The notes beneath the pieces were generated by a model. The model did no database searches. It was not told where the DNA came from and saw only the letters and a list, made by a program, of their open reading frames with translations. The position numbers and the translations under genes were made by a program. This document shows positions 15,730 to 25,553 of a stretch of DNA of 43,770 nt, piece by piece; the first letter of the stretch is position 1, and every line of letters starts with the position of its first letter. Source of the stretch: Azospirillum sp. 47_25 (GTDB lineage Bacteria; Pseudomonadota; Alphaproteobacteria; RF32; CAG-239); assembly GCA_001917125.1 (NCBI GenBank), contig MNTU01000048.1:1-43770 (forward strand), in the 5' to 3' direction.

Positions 15730-16854
15730 TTACTTAATTAACGCGACTTTGTTGCCGACCTGGCGCTCAATCCGCCCTTCCATTTCCAACTCCAACAGCC
15801 GGAGCGAGACGGCGGCCGAATCCAGACCGGAAACCCGGATAAGTTCGTCCACATAAACGCCGGCAGGGGTCAGCAGGCTGAGAATGTCCGTTTCCCGATC
15901 CGGCGATGCGGTGTCTGGAATATCGGCAGTTTTTGATTCTTTGTCAAGAGGTTTAACAAATAAATCCGTTTGAACGGGACGGGGTGTCCGAGGAATTTTC
16001 CGGCGGGCGTCCGCGCTCAAGACATTAAGAATGTCTTCGGCATTTTCAACCAGAAAGGCGCCGTCTTTTATCAGTTTGTTGGGGCCGGCGGAACGCTCGT
16101 CGGTGGGAAAACCGGGAACGGCAAAAACGTCACGTCCCTGTTCCAATGCCAGCCGGGCGGTTATCAGCGAACCGGAATGCAGCGAAGCTTCGACGACCAA
16201 TGTGCCGTCGGTGAGAGCGGAAACAATGCGGTTACGGCGGGGAAAGTTGCCTGCCGACGGTTCGGTTCCGAGCGGAAATTCGGAAATAACGGCACCTTGC
16301 CCGGCAATTTGTTCGCAGAGCTTTTGGTTTTCGGCGGGATAGGCGATATCAATGCCGGTTCCGAGGACGGCAACGGTGCTTCCGCTGCGGTTCAGGGCGA
16401 ACATTGCGCCTTTGTGTGCCGCGGTATCGATGCCGCGTGCCATGCCGGAGACAATCATAATCCCCTGAGAGGTCAGCTCACAGGAAATTTGCGAAGCCAG
16501 TTTACGGCCGTTGAGCGAGGCGTTGCGGGCTCCGACGATTGACAGGCTGAGCGGCTGCCGCAGACAGTTTATCTGTCCCCTCACATAGATGACGGGCGGA
16601 GCGTCTTCTGCGGCGCGAAGGTTTTCGGGATATTCCGGGTCGTCAAAGGCGAGGAGCCTGGTATTTTGGCGGCGGGCGAGTTCGAATTCTTTTTGAGCGG
16701 CCGAACGCGAAAAAGTACGCCTGCCGGCAGGAAGAGCCGCCAAAGCGGCTTCTGCCGAGCCATATTGCCGCAACAGTTTGTAGAAAGTGACGGGGCCGAT
16801 GTTTGCAGAATTAATCAGCTGAATGTAATCAAGTATTTTGTTTTCGGCCGCCAT
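15730..16854 (-). CDS. dprA: DNA processing protein DprA
   Basis: DprA binds incoming single-stranded DNA during natural transformation and loads RecA on it. The 374-residue protein has a short N-terminal helical part, the Rossmann-like core with SIVGARNASLNGRKLA, VSGMARGIDTAAH, AVLGTGIDIAYP, FPRRNRI and GSLITARLALEQGRDVFAVPG, and a C-terminal winged-helix domain (about 310-374). It starts six bases after plsY ends, consistent with translation from one transcript. ComEC, encoded near 34 kb, is the channel that would deliver its substrate. Confidence 0.96.
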   Translation of the reverse strand: MAAENKILDYIQLINSANIGPVTFYKLLRQYGSAEAALAALPAGRRTFSRSAAQKEFELARRQNTRLLAFDDPEYPENLRAAEDAPPVIYVRGQINCLRQPLSLSIVGARNASLNGRKLASQISCELTSQGIMIVSGMARGIDTAAHKGAMFALNRSGSTVAVLGTGIDIAYPAENQKLCEQIAGQGAVISEFPLGTEPSAGNFPRRNRIVSALTDGTLVVEASLHSGSLITARLALEQGRDVFAVPGFPTDERSAGPNKLIKDGAFLVENAEDILNVLSADARRKIPRTPRPVQTDLFVKPLDKESKTADIPDTASPDRETDILSLLTPAGVYVDELIRVSGLDSAAVSLRLLELEMEGRIERQVGNKVALIK

Positions 16855-16860
16855 CGACAG

Positions 16861-17502
16861 TTATTTCTTCTTGAAGCTGATTTTGCTTTCTTCGCCTTTG
16901 GCCAGACGGACTATGTTGGCGCGGTGGCGCAGCAAAACGAGCAGGGCGATGGCCGTATAAAAGATGGTATAAGTCGGCTCTACCAAAAAGAAAGCATAAA
17001 CAGGCGTGGCGATTGCCGCGGTGATGGCCGAAAGGGAAGAATAGCGGGTGATGACGGCACAAACCAGCCAGGTGGCCAGAGCCAGCAGGGCAATCTGGGG
17101 ATTGGTTGCGAGAATAAAGCCGAAAGTGGAGGCAACGCCTTTGCCGCCCTTGAATTTCAGCCAGACGGGAAAGTTATGTCCGACAACGCCGGCGGAACCC
17201 GCAATCAGTCCGGCAATAACATTAACTTGGGTCATGTTGCCGAGAAAGACGTAATCAGCCGCCGGAGCAAGGCTGGCGGCAACAAAAGCGGCGATACCCG
17301 CTTTGGAGGCATCAAGCAGAACGGTGAGCAAGGCCAAGTCTTTGCGTCCGGTGCGCAGAACATTGGTGGCGCCGATGTTGCCGGAGCCGATTTTGCGGAT
17401 GTCGCCGAGGCCGGCCAGACGGGTCAGCACCAGTCCGAAAGGAATTGAACCCAGAAGATAACCGCCGAGCGCACAGAGTGCAAATATTGAAGTAATTGTC
17501 AT
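16861..17502 (-). CDS. plsY: Acyl-phosphate:glycerol-3-phosphate acyltransferase PlsY
   Basis: PlsY makes lysophosphatidic acid from acyl-phosphate and glycerol-3-phosphate, the first committed step in phospholipid synthesis, at the inner membrane. The 213-residue protein carries the three family motifs: GSIPFGLVL near the N-terminus, GSGNIGATNVLRTGRK in the first loop, and GHNFPVWLKFKGGKGVAS in the third. Several membrane helices surround them. It leads the plsY-dprA-topA operon and is divergent from pyrH. Confidence 0.97.
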   Translation of the reverse strand: MTITSIFALCALGGYLLGSIPFGLVLTRLAGLGDIRKIGSGNIGATNVLRTGRKDLALLTVLLDASKAGIAAFVAASLAPAADYVFLGNMTQVNVIAGLIAGSAGVVGHNFPVWLKFKGGKGVASTFGFILATNPQIALLALATWLVCAVITRYSSLSAITAAIATPVYAFFLVEPTYTIFYTAIALLVLLRHRANIVRLAKGEESKISFKKK

Positions 17503-17691
17503 TGTTAATGGCCTATTCTGTTGTTAAAACTGCACTTAATTGTTAAACGCATCGTAACGAATTTTCAACCTTATTTTTGTAACATGTGCATGGAGTGATT
17601 GATAATTTCTGCATAAAAGCTGAAATTTGTTGATGACAAGAGAATAAAAACAGTTAATATGAGGAAAACTGTTCATAAACTGGAAAAGGTA

Positions 17692-18411
17692 ATGAAACCA
17701 ATCTATAAACGAATTTTGCTGAAGCTGTCGGGCGAAGGGCTGATGGGAGACAAAAACTTCGGAATGTCTGCCGAGGTTATCCAGCGTCTGGCCGGGCAGA
17801 TTAAAGAAGTGCATGACAACGGCGTGCAGATTTGTCTGGTTATCGGCGGCGGCAATATTTTCCGCGGTGCAAAAGAAGCTGTCAACGGCATGAACCGTAC
17901 GGTGGCCGATCAAATCGGCATGCTGGCGACGGTGATGAATGCGCTCTCAATGCAGAACGCGCTGGAAAAAATCGGAGTGAGCGTCAGGGTTATGTCGGGT
18001 ATTCATATTCCCGATGTCTGTGAAAATTATGTTTATCGGCGGGCTCTGCGGCATTTGGAAAAGAATCGGGTAATTATTTTTGCCGGCGGAACGGGAAATC
18101 CTTACTTTACGACCGATACGGGAGCTGCTTTGCGCGCGTCCGAAATGCAGTGCGATGCTTTGTTCAAGGCAACGCAGGTGGACGGCGTTTATGACAGCGA
18201 TCCGCGGCAAAATTCCGGTGCGCAGCGCTATACGGCCGTTACTTATGACGAGGTTATCAACCGGCAGCTGAAAGTGATGGACACGGCTGCGGTTGCCTTG
18301 GCGCGAGAAAACAATATTCCGATTATCGTGTTTGCCCAAAAAGGCGATCAAGCGCTGGCCGATGCCGTTTCGGGACAGGGAAATTTTACAATCATTAAGC
18401 AAGAGGTATGA
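17692..18411 (+). CDS. pyrH: UMP kinase
   Basis: PyrH phosphorylates UMP to UDP in pyrimidine nucleotide synthesis. The amino acid kinase fold is clear from KRILLKLSGEGLMG at the N-terminus, VIGGGNIFRG, AGGTGNPYFTTDTGA and the DGVYDSDPR segment. I place the start at 17692, giving 239 residues as usual for the family, with AAAAGG just upstream; an in-frame ATG at 17659 would add eleven residues. It overlaps the region just before frr and leads the envelope biogenesis gene run, as in many alphaproteobacteria. Confidence 0.97.
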   Translation: MKPIYKRILLKLSGEGLMGDKNFGMSAEVIQRLAGQIKEVHDNGVQICLVIGGGNIFRGAKEAVNGMNRTVADQIGMLATVMNALSMQNALEKIGVSVRVMSGIHIPDVCENYVYRRALRHLEKNRVIIFAGGTGNPYFTTDTGAALRASEMQCDALFKATQVDGVYDSDPRQNSGAQRYTAVTYDEVINRQLKVMDTAAVALARENNIPIIVFAQKGDQALADAVSGQGNFTIIKQEV

Positions 18412-18416
18412 AAGAT

Positions 18417-18980
18417 ATGGCTGATTTCAGTGAGATTAAAAGCGACAGCAAAAGCAGAATGGATAAAACCATTGAAACATTAAGAGGAGATTTCGGAAGC
18501 CTGCGGGCCGGCCGGGCTCATGTCAGCCTGCTGGACGGCATTATGGTTGAGGCTTACGGTTCAATGACGCCGTTGTCTCAGGTGGGAACGGTCAGCGTGC
18601 CCGATCCGCGGACGCTGTCTATCAGCATTTGGGACCGCAGCCTGGCCAAGGCGGTTGACAAAGCGCTGCGCGAATCCGATTTGGGGCTGAATCCGGCATC
18701 CGACGGCCAGCTTATCCGTATTCCCATTCCGCCGTTGAGCGAAGAACGCCGCAAGGAACTGGTTAAAATCGCCGGCAAATACGCCGAGCAGAATAAAGTG
18801 GCTATCCGCAACATTCGCCGCGATGCGCTGGATGATGTCAAAAAACTGAAAAAAGACAATCAGATTTCCGAGGACGAAGAAAAACGCTTTGAAAACGAAA
18901 TTCAGAAGCTGACGGACGAATCAATCAAAAAGATAGAAGAAATGCTGTCTGCCAAGGAAAAGGACATTTTGCAGGTTTAA
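18417..18980 (+). CDS. frr: Ribosome recycling factor
   Basis: Frr splits post-termination ribosomes together with EF-G. The 187-residue protein is of normal length, with MDKTIETLRGDFGSLRAGRA at the N-terminus and the conserved PLTEERRKEL-like segment (PLSEERRKELVKIAGKYAE). I choose the ATG at 18417 because AAGAGG lies ten bases before it; another ATG at 18408 overlaps the pyrH stop codon and leaves only one base after AAGAGG. Its start lies six bases after the pyrH stop, so the two are co-transcribed. Confidence 0.97.
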   Translation: MADFSEIKSDSKSRMDKTIETLRGDFGSLRAGRAHVSLLDGIMVEAYGSMTPLSQVGTVSVPDPRTLSISIWDRSLAKAVDKALRESDLGLNPASDGQLIRIPIPPLSEERRKELVKIAGKYAEQNKVAIRNIRRDALDDVKKLKKDNQISEDEEKRFENEIQKLTDESIKKIEEMLSAKEKDILQV

Positions 18981-19053
18981 ACCGGGTGACCGGCGTTTTG
19001 CCGGATCCGGAGTTTGAATAATGACATATTATCTTAATTCAAGGTTTTAAGTT

Positions 19054-19764
19054 TTGACTAAGGAAGACAACAGTTTAACGCATATTGCGATAATTATGGA
19101 CGGGAACGGCCGCTGGGCGACCAAACGGGGGCTGCCGCGTTCGATGGGACATAAAAAAGGTGCCGAGACGGTGAAAGAAATTACCCGTGCCGCCGGAGAA
19201 CTGGGGGTCAAATATCTGACGCTTTATGCCTTTTCGACTGAAAACTGGCAGCGCAGTCCCGATGAGGTGGAAACACTGATGGGGCTGTTGCGCCAATATT
19301 TGAAAAGCGATTTGCAGGAACTGCAGAAGAACAATGTCCGCATCCGTTTTATCGGCGAGCGTGACATGCTGGCTCCGGATATTACGGCGGCAATGGCCAA
19401 GCTGGAGGCTGATACGGCGGGCAATGACGGTTTGACGCTTTGCGTGGCTTTAAGCTACGGGTCGCGGCAGGAAATTGTCAGCGCAGTCAAAAAAGCGGCG
19501 GCATTGGTTAAAAAAGGCGATTTGCAGGCGGAGGATATTGACGCCAAAATGTTTTCCGAAATGCTCTATACCCAGGCGATGCCGGATCCTGATCTGGTTA
19601 TTCGCACCAGCGGCGAACAGCGCGTCAGCAACTATCTGTTATGGCAGATTGCTTACAGCGAGTTGTTCTTTACCAAAACGTTATGGCCTGATTTCAATAA
19701 AGATGAGCTGACAGCCATTATTAATGACTTTAAAACCCGGGAGAGAAGATATGGAAAAAACTAA
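19054..19764 (+). CDS. uppS: Undecaprenyl diphosphate synthase
   Basis: UppS adds eight isopentenyl units in cis to farnesyl diphosphate, making the lipid carrier for peptidoglycan and polysaccharides. The 236-residue protein shows IIMDGNGRWA with catalytic D16, FSTENWQRSPDEV, and the C-terminal RTSGEQRVSNYLLWQ. The start is a TTG at 19054, nine bases after AAGG; no upstream ATG is in frame and the first internal ATG would remove the active site. A weak, T-poor hairpin lies between frr and this gene. It overlaps cdsA. Confidence 0.96.
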   Translation: MTKEDNSLTHIAIIMDGNGRWATKRGLPRSMGHKKGAETVKEITRAAGELGVKYLTLYAFSTENWQRSPDEVETLMGLLRQYLKSDLQELQKNNVRIRFIGERDMLAPDITAAMAKLEADTAGNDGLTLCVALSYGSRQEIVSAVKKAAALVKKGDLQAEDIDAKMFSEMLYTQAMPDPDLVIRTSGEQRVSNYLLWQIAYSELFFTKTLWPDFNKDELTAIINDFKTRERRYGKN

Positions 19765-20539
19765 AGCGGCGGCAATCGTGAAGAGAATCGTTACGTCTCT
19801 GATTTTGGCTCCGGTTGTTTTGTGGGCCGTTTATTGCGGTTCGCCGGTGATTAATCTTCTGGCTCTGACGGGCGGGGCTTTGCTGGCCTGGGAGTGGGCG
19901 GCAATGGTTCCCAACGGCAAGGCTTCGGTTTACGGCATTATTTATACGGTTTCCGTTGCAACGGCGGTTTTGACAAGCAGTGCACCGGTTATTGCGACGG
20001 TTATTCTGGCAGCAACACTGCTGGTTTGGCTTAAGGCCGGGGAGGAGAAACACCGCCGCCTGCTGACGTTGGGGGTTCCTTATATTTCGCTGGGCATCGG
20101 TTCTCTGGTCTGGCTGTTTAATCTGGTGGGGGCTTATACGACGATCTGGTTCGTTTTGGTTATCTGGAGCGTGGATATCGGCGGTTATCTGGTCGGTTCC
20201 AATGTTAAAGGTCCGAAACTGGCGCCGAAAATCAGCCCGAACAAAACCTGGTCGGGGCTGCTCGGAGGAATGGTGTTTGCGGCTGCCGTCAGCGTCGGCT
20301 ATTCGCACTGGCTGGGCAGTCAGCAGGCTTATTTGGCTTTTGCCCTGTTCGGTATGATTATTGCCGTGGTTGAGCAGATGGGCGATTTAATCGAATCGTC
20401 AATAAAACGGCATTTGGGATTGAAAGATTCCAGTAATTTGATTCCGGGACACGGCGGAATTTTTGATCGGATTGACGGCATGATTTTTGCTGCGCCGTTG
20501 GTCGCCTTAGTGTTAAGATATGGTTTCTTATTATTTTAA
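19751..20539 (+). CDS. cdsA: Phosphatidate cytidylyltransferase
   Basis: CdsA makes CDP-diacylglycerol from phosphatidate and CTP in the inner membrane. The 262-residue protein has about seven hydrophobic helices and the family signature near its C-terminus: SSIKRHLGLKD, then PGHGGIFDRID. PNKTWSGLLGG is also typical. I choose the ATG at 19751, preceded by GGGAGAGAAG; it overlaps the end of uppS by 14 bases, suggesting translational coupling. In many relatives dxr follows, but here rseP begins 11 bases after cdsA ends. Confidence 0.96.
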   Translation: MEKTKAAAIVKRIVTSLILAPVVLWAVYCGSPVINLLALTGGALLAWEWAAMVPNGKASVYGIIYTVSVATAVLTSSAPVIATVILAATLLVWLKAGEEKHRRLLTLGVPYISLGIGSLVWLFNLVGAYTTIWFVLVIWSVDIGGYLVGSNVKGPKLAPKISPNKTWSGLLGGMVFAAAVSVGYSHWLGSQQAYLAFALFGMIIAVVEQMGDLIESSIKRHLGLKDSSNLIPGHGGIFDRIDGMIFAAPLVALVLRYGFLLF

Positions 20540-20550
20540 GGTATGGAAAA

Positions 20551-21684
20551 ATGGATTGGTTAGTTAATACGGTATATTATGTCGTTCCCTTTATCGTTTT
20601 ACTGGGAATTTTGGTTTTTGTTCATGAATTCGGCCATTTTATCGTGGCGCGGCTGACGGGTGTTCAGGTTGAGGCTTTTTCTATCGGTTTCGGCAAGACA
20701 CTGTGGAGCAGGAAAGATGCCAAGGGAACCACCTGGAAAATTTCGGCCGTTCCTCTGGGGGGGTACTGTCAGTTTCTGGGCGATGCCGACGCTTCTTCCT
20801 CAACGGCCGACGAAAAGGCGGAAGAACTGAGCGAGGAACAGAAAAAGGTTGCCTTTCCTTATCAGAATCCGTTTAAAAAACTGGCAATCGTGCTGGCCGG
20901 TCCGGGAGCAAATTATCTGTTTGCGATTGTTGTTTTTGCGGCAATCTTTTATTTTGTCGGCAAAATTGCTTTTCCGCCGGTGGTCGGCGAGGTTTTTAAA
21001 GACAGTGCCGCCGACGCGGCGGGGATTATTCCCAATGACCGCATTTTGACGATTAACGGCCATAAGATTACTTATTTTGAAGACATCCGCAAAGAAGTCG
21101 ATTTAATTACCGACGGCCGCGCTACGGTTGAGCTGTTGCGCGACGGGAAAAAGATGACGCTGACTTTTCCGTTGAAAGAAATTGAAGTTCAGGAATATGA
21201 CGGACAAACCTCCAAGCGTCCGATGCTGGGGGTTAAATCGGTTAACGCGATTGAAGTCGAACAGGAAAAACTGTCTTTGTGGGGGGCCGTCAAGGAAGCC
21301 TGTCAGGAGACCTGGGACGTGACCGAAGCCACGCTGCGCGGGGTTGGGCAGATGATTACCGGAAAACGCAGCGGCGAGGAATTGGGCGGCATTGTCCGAA
21401 TCGCCGAAATGTCGGGTGATATTTCCAAGAAAAGCGGCTTGCTGGATTTTATTGTATTTATGTGCCTGCTGTCGATAAATCTGGGACTGATTAACCTGTT
21501 TCCGATACCGGTTCTGGACGGCGGACATGTGGTTATTTACCTGATAGAAATAGTTACGGGAAAAGAAATCAACAACAAGTTGAAAGACTCTTTATTTAAA
21601 GTCGGTTTTAGTTTAATAATTGCCTTAATGGTATTTGCAACCTGGAACGATATGGTTCGTTTATTTCATAGATGGTTCGCCTGA
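20551..21684 (+). CDS. rseP: RseP-family site-2 intramembrane protease
   Basis: The 377-residue zinc metalloprotease cleaves membrane-embedded substrates. H25, E26 and H29 (HEFGH) lie in the first membrane helix and the third zinc ligand sits in PIPVLDGGH near residue 320. Between them is a periplasmic PDZ domain (about 150-215, including AGIIPNDRILTINGH). One PDZ domain is clear, while E. coli RseP has two. In E. coli it cleaves RseA for the sigma-E response; in Caulobacter the homologue is MmpA, which cleaves PodJ. Which role applies cannot be told here. Confidence 0.95.
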   Translation: MDWLVNTVYYVVPFIVLLGILVFVHEFGHFIVARLTGVQVEAFSIGFGKTLWSRKDAKGTTWKISAVPLGGYCQFLGDADASSSTADEKAEELSEEQKKVAFPYQNPFKKLAIVLAGPGANYLFAIVVFAAIFYFVGKIAFPPVVGEVFKDSAADAAGIIPNDRILTINGHKITYFEDIRKEVDLITDGRATVELLRDGKKMTLTFPLKEIEVQEYDGQTSKRPMLGVKSVNAIEVEQEKLSLWGAVKEACQETWDVTEATLRGVGQMITGKRSGEELGGIVRIAEMSGDISKKSGLLDFIVFMCLLSINLGLINLFPIPVLDGGHVVIYLIEIVTGKEINNKLKDSLFKVGFSLIIALMVFATWNDMVRLFHRWFA

Positions 21685-21711
21685 TTGAGCCGTATTTTAG
21701 GATTTTGACTT

Positions 21712-23976
21712 ATGAAAAAGATTAGTTTAGCTACTTTAATGTTCAGTCTGGCATTGTCTTGCCGGGTTGAAGCCGCAGAAATTTATGTCAGCCAGATTGA
21801 GGTTGACGGTTTGCAGCGCGTCGAAAGAGAAACGGTTCTCTCTTATCTGAATGTCGAGCAGGGCAGTTCCGTCTCGCAGGAATATCTGAACAGTTCAATG
21901 AAACGCCTGTTTGAGACCGGTTTGTTTGCCGATGTAAACATTGATGCCTGCGGCAACGGGGTGCTGGCAGTTAAAGTCGTGGAGAATCCGGTTATCAATA
22001 AGCGGGTTTTCGACGGCAACGACAAAGTTGACGATACGCTGCTGGAAAGCGAAGTTCAGTTAAAATCAGGCTCCATTTATAATATTGCCAAAGTTCAGGA
22101 CGATGTTCAGCGAATTTTGGAAGTGTATAAACGTTCCGGCCGTTATGCCACGGTCGTAGAACCCAAAATTATCAAACGCGATCAAAACCGCGTTGATTTG
22201 GTTTATGAAATCAGCGAAGGGCCGACGGCAGCCATCAGCAAGGTGAACTTTATCGGCAATCACCATTATTCCGACGATGACCTGCAGTCTGAAATCATGA
22301 GCAAGGAAAGCCGCTGGTACCGTCTGTTTTCTTCTTCGGAAAATTATGATCCCGAAAAGACCAATTATGATAAGGAATTGCTGCGCCGCTTTTATCTGAA
22401 GCGCGGTTATGCCGATTTTCGCGTCCTTTCGGCGGTGGCGGAACTGAGCCCTGACAAGAAATCTTTTGTTGTTACTTATGTGTTGGACGAAGGTCCCCGT
22501 TATAAACTGGAAGACGTCCGCATTCAGTCGATGATTAAAGATGTGGATGTTGCGGCTTTGAGCGGTCAGGTTCAGCAGGAAAAAGGCGACTGGTATAATG
22601 CCGATTTGGCGGAGCGTTCGGTTTATGCTCTGACGGAAGAACTCGGCAAAAAAGGCTTTGCCTTTGTGGATGTTACGCCGGAACTGGAGAAAACTTCAGG
22701 CAATAAAATGGTGCTGACGTTCAATATTGCCGAAGGCCAGCGTGTGTTTGTCGACCGGATTAACATTACCGGAAACACCCGTACCGAAGACGAAGTTATC
22801 CGCCGTGAGTTCCGCATTGACGAAGGCGATGCCTTTAACGCGGCCAAAATCAGAGCTTCCCGCCGAAATGTGGAAAATCTGAACTACTTCAGCAAGGTTG
22901 ATATTCAGACCGAGCCGAATCCGAATGATGACAGCAAGGCCGACATCAATGTCAATGTTGAAGAAAAATCGACGGGTGCCTTCAATGTCGGCGTCGGCTA
23001 TTCAACGGTGAACGGAGCTTTGTTCCGGGCCGGTATTGCCGAAAACAATTTCCAGGGCAAGGGGCAGAAACTGAGTGCAGACGTAGCTGTTTCGCAGCGT
23101 ACGTCCGAGTATGACCTGAGCTTTACCGAGCCGTATTTTATGGGACGGCGTCTGAGTGCCGGTATTGATTTGTTCCGTACGGAAGAAGATTATCAGGACG
23201 AAGGTTCTTATGACAGCGAATCTACCGGCGGCCGTTTGCGCTTAGGCTGGAACTATACCGATGATTTTGCCCAGTATCTGCGTTATACGCTGAAAGAAGA
23301 CAAAATCAGCAACGTTGACCGCAACGCTTCCATCTACATTAAAGAAGAAGAGGGGCGTTATTCAAACTCTTCAATCGGTCAGACGATGGTTTATGACAAG
23401 CGCGACAGTGCGATTAACCCGAAAGAAGGTTATTATCTGTCATTCGGCAACGACGTTGCCGGTTTGGGCGGAGACGAGAAGTATCTGAAGTTTGACGGTA
23501 AGGCTTATAAGTATTTTACTTTGGCTGACTATTATACCTTTAAGCTGTTCATCAACGGCGGTTATATTACCGGTTACGGTGATGAAAACGTCCGCTTGTC
23601 CAACCGTTATTATCTGGGCGGTTCAACTCTGCGCGGTTTTGAATTTGCCGGTATCGGTGCGCGTGATAAGTTTACCAAAGACGCGCTGGGCGGCAACTGG
23701 ATGATTTATTCAGGTGCCGAGATGTCCTTCCCGATCGGTTTGGACGAGGTCGGTGTTCGCGGACGTACCTTTGTCGATATGGGTATTCTTGGTAAGCCGG
23801 ATGACATTAATGAAGACTATGTCGAATATTCGGATACGCCGCGTGTTGCAGCCGGTTTCGGTTTCCAGTGGCAGTCGCCGATGGGGCAAATCGATGTTGA
23901 TTTGGCGTTCCCGATTGTTAAAGAAGATTATGACGAGACGGAAGTCTTCCGTTTGAACTTTGGTTCGAGACTGTAA
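21712..23976 (+). CDS. bamA: Outer-membrane protein assembly factor BamA
   Basis: BamA inserts beta-barrel proteins into the outer membrane. The 754-residue protein has a signal peptide (to about residue 22), five POTRA repeats (roughly 24-410, beginning [18 protein letters not shown]), and a C-terminal 16-strand barrel with the loop-6 motif LRGF. The protein ends NFGSRL; the last residue is leucine, whereas outer-membrane barrels usually end in phenylalanine. It lies between rseP and lpxD as usual, but the chaperone gene skp/ompH, often in between, is absent. Confidence 0.97.
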   Translation: MKKISLATLMFSLALSCRVEAAEIYVSQIEVDGLQRVERETVLSYLNVEQGSSVSQEYLNSSMKRLFETGLFADVNIDACGNGVLAVKVVENPVINKRVFDGNDKVDDTLLESEVQLKSGSIYNIAKVQDDVQRILEVYKRSGRYATVVEPKIIKRDQNRVDLVYEISEGPTAAISKVNFIGNHHYSDDDLQSEIMSKESRWYRLFSSSENYDPEKTNYDKELLRRFYLKRGYADFRVLSAVAELSPDKKSFVVTYVLDEGPRYKLEDVRIQSMIKDVDVAALSGQVQQEKGDWYNADLAERSVYALTEELGKKGFAFVDVTPELEKTSGNKMVLTFNIAEGQRVFVDRINITGNTRTEDEVIRREFRIDEGDAFNAAKIRASRRNVENLNYFSKVDIQTEPNPNDDSKADINVNVEEKSTGAFNVGVGYSTVNGALFRAGIAENNFQGKGQKLSADVAVSQRTSEYDLSFTEPYFMGRRLSAGIDLFRTEEDYQDEGSYDSESTGGRLRLGWNYTDDFAQYLRYTLKEDKISNVDRNASIYIKEEEGRYSNSSIGQTMVYDKRDSAINPKEGYYLSFGNDVAGLGGDEKYLKFDGKAYKYFTLADYYTFKLFINGGYITGYGDENVRLSNRYYLGGSTLRGFEFAGIGARDKFTKDALGGNWMIYSGAEMSFPIGLDEVGVRGRTFVDMGILGKPDDINEDYVEYSDTPRVAAGFGFQWQSPMGQIDVDLAFPIVKEDYDETEVFRLNFGSRL

Positions 23977-23995
23977 TCTCAACAGGAGAGGATTA

Positions 23996-25009
23996 ATGGT
24001 TGATACACAGTTTTATATTAACAAAGGGCCGTTTTCTCTGCGGCAGATTGCAGAAATCTGCGAGGCCGAGCTGGCGGATGCCGGCAAAGCCGATGTCGTA
24101 ATCAAAGACATTGCGACCATGGCCAAAGCCGGAGCGGAGGAAATCTGTTTCTTTTATGATAAGAAAGCCAAAGGAAAAGCCGCAGAAATCAAAGCTTCCG
24201 CTTGTGTGACAACCGCTGAGCTGGCTCCGTTTCTGCCTTCGGGCGTGACGGCGCTGATTGCGGCCAATCCGAAGATAGCCTTTATTAAGCTGAATGAGGC
24301 CTTTTATGCCGAAAAACAGCCTAAACGTGACATTGCGTCAACGGCAAGGATTCATCCCTCGGCGATTATCGGTGAAAATGCCAGTATCGGCGATAATGTT
24401 GTGATTGGCGAAAAAGTCAAAATCGGTGTCAATTGTGTGATTGAAGCAGGCGCCGTTATCGGCAGCGGCTGCCAAATCGGTGATAATTGCCGCATCGGGG
24501 TTAATGCCTCGGTCTGCTATACGATTATGGGCAATAACTGTTATATTTTTACCGGAGCGCGAATCGGCCAGGACGGTTTCGGTTTTCAGGTGATTAACGG
24601 TCAGCATAAGCGCATTCCGCAGCTGGGCCGGGTTATTATCGGGAACGATGTTGAAATCGGAGCCAACAGCTGCGTTGACCGCGGGGCTTTGGACGATACG
24701 GTTATCGGCGACGGTTGCCGGGTGGACAATCTGGTTCAGATTGCCCATAATGACAAGCTGGGGCGCGGTTGTGTGATTGTGGCACAGACCGGCATTGCCG
24801 GAAGCTGCACCTTCGGCGATTATGTGGTTTGCGGCGGGCAGACCGGCTTTGCCGACCATTTGAATATCGGCAGCGGTGCGCAGATCGGGGCACAGTCCGG
24901 TTTGTTGCGCGATGTTGAACCGGGTGCCGTTATGATGGGATATCCGGCTATCCCGCTGAAGGATTTTATGAGACAGGTTTCATATTTGCAGAAACTGTCG
25001 AAAAAGTAG
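23996..25009 (+). CDS. lpxD: UDP-3-O-acylglucosamine N-acyltransferase
   Basis: LpxD adds the second acyl chain to the glucosamine of lipid A from acyl-ACP. The 337-residue protein has an N-terminal uridine-binding domain (1-100) and a left-handed parallel beta-helix of hexapeptide repeats ([16 protein letters not shown] onward), with catalytic H251 in [10 protein letters not shown]. The start at 23996 follows AGGAGAGG; a frame extension to 23960 would overlap bamA. It is followed by fabZ after 25 bases. Confidence 0.97.
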   Translation: MVDTQFYINKGPFSLRQIAEICEAELADAGKADVVIKDIATMAKAGAEEICFFYDKKAKGKAAEIKASACVTTAELAPFLPSGVTALIAANPKIAFIKLNEAFYAEKQPKRDIASTARIHPSAIIGENASIGDNVVIGEKVKIGVNCVIEAGAVIGSGCQIGDNCRIGVNASVCYTIMGNNCYIFTGARIGQDGFGFQVINGQHKRIPQLGRVIIGNDVEIGANSCVDRGALDDTVIGDGCRVDNLVQIAHNDKLGRGCVIVAQTGIAGSCTFGDYVVCGGQTGFADHLNIGSGAQIGAQSGLLRDVEPGAVMMGYPAIPLKDFMRQVSYLQKLSKK

Positions 25010-25034
25010 TTTAATTAACTGAAAAGGAACAGAA

Positions 25035-25484
25035 ATGTCAGAGACTAAAATTTATCATATTGAAGAAATTATGCAGATGCTGCCGCACCGTTATCCGTTT
25101 TTGCTGGTTGACCGTCTGGAAGTTGAAATTCCGGGCGAAAAGGGCGTCGGCATCAAAAACGTTACCATGAACGAAGAGTTTTTCCAGGGGCATTTCCCGG
25201 GAAATCCGGTTATGCCGGGCGTTCTGCAGATTGAAGCGATGGCGCAGACTGCCGGGGCAATTGTGGTTGCAGGCAAAGGTGACTTTGCCGATAAAAAACG
25301 CAGCGTGCTGTTTATGTCAATTGACGGAGTAAAATTCCGCAAGCCGGTTAAACCGGGAGATCAGTTGCGTATGCACGTTGAAAAAATCAAAGAACGCCGC
25401 AACATCTTTGTGTTCAAAGGCCAGTCGATGGTTGACGGACAGATGGTGTCGGAGGCTGAGTTTACAGCTATGATCGTTGAATAA
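25035..25484 (+). CDS. fabZ: 3-hydroxyacyl-ACP dehydratase FabZ
   Basis: FabZ dehydrates 3-hydroxyacyl-ACP in fatty acid elongation and competes with lipid A synthesis for the same substrate. The 149-residue hot-dog fold protein shows LPHRYPFLLVDR, catalytic H53 in GHFPGNPVMPG and E67 in LQIEAMAQ. AAAAGGAAC precedes the ATG. In most proteobacteria lpxA follows directly; here a terminator follows and three unrelated genes intervene. Confidence 0.98.
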   Translation: MSETKIYHIEEIMQMLPHRYPFLLVDRLEVEIPGEKGVGIKNVTMNEEFFQGHFPGNPVMPGVLQIEAMAQTAGAIVVAGKGDFADKKRSVLFMSIDGVKFRKPVKPGDQLRMHVEKIKERRNIFVFKGQSMVDGQMVSEAEFTAMIVE

Positions 25485-25527
25485 AATTTGTCTGGCCGGT
25501 AAGGCAGCCGGAGCGATTTTATTTATT

Positions 25528-25553
25528 AAGCCGGATTATGTCCGGCTTTTTTG
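25528..25553 (+). terminator. Rho-independent terminator after fabZ
   Basis: AAGCCGGA / TCCGGCTT with a short loop runs into six T. The stop codon of the opposing metallopeptidase gene lies in its loop. Confidence 0.85.

Noticed and set aside
16666..17448. A 260-codon plus-strand open frame opposite dprA and plsY
   Set aside because: It lies antisense to two well-supported genes and has low-complexity, glycine-rich sequence with no ribosome site or family match.
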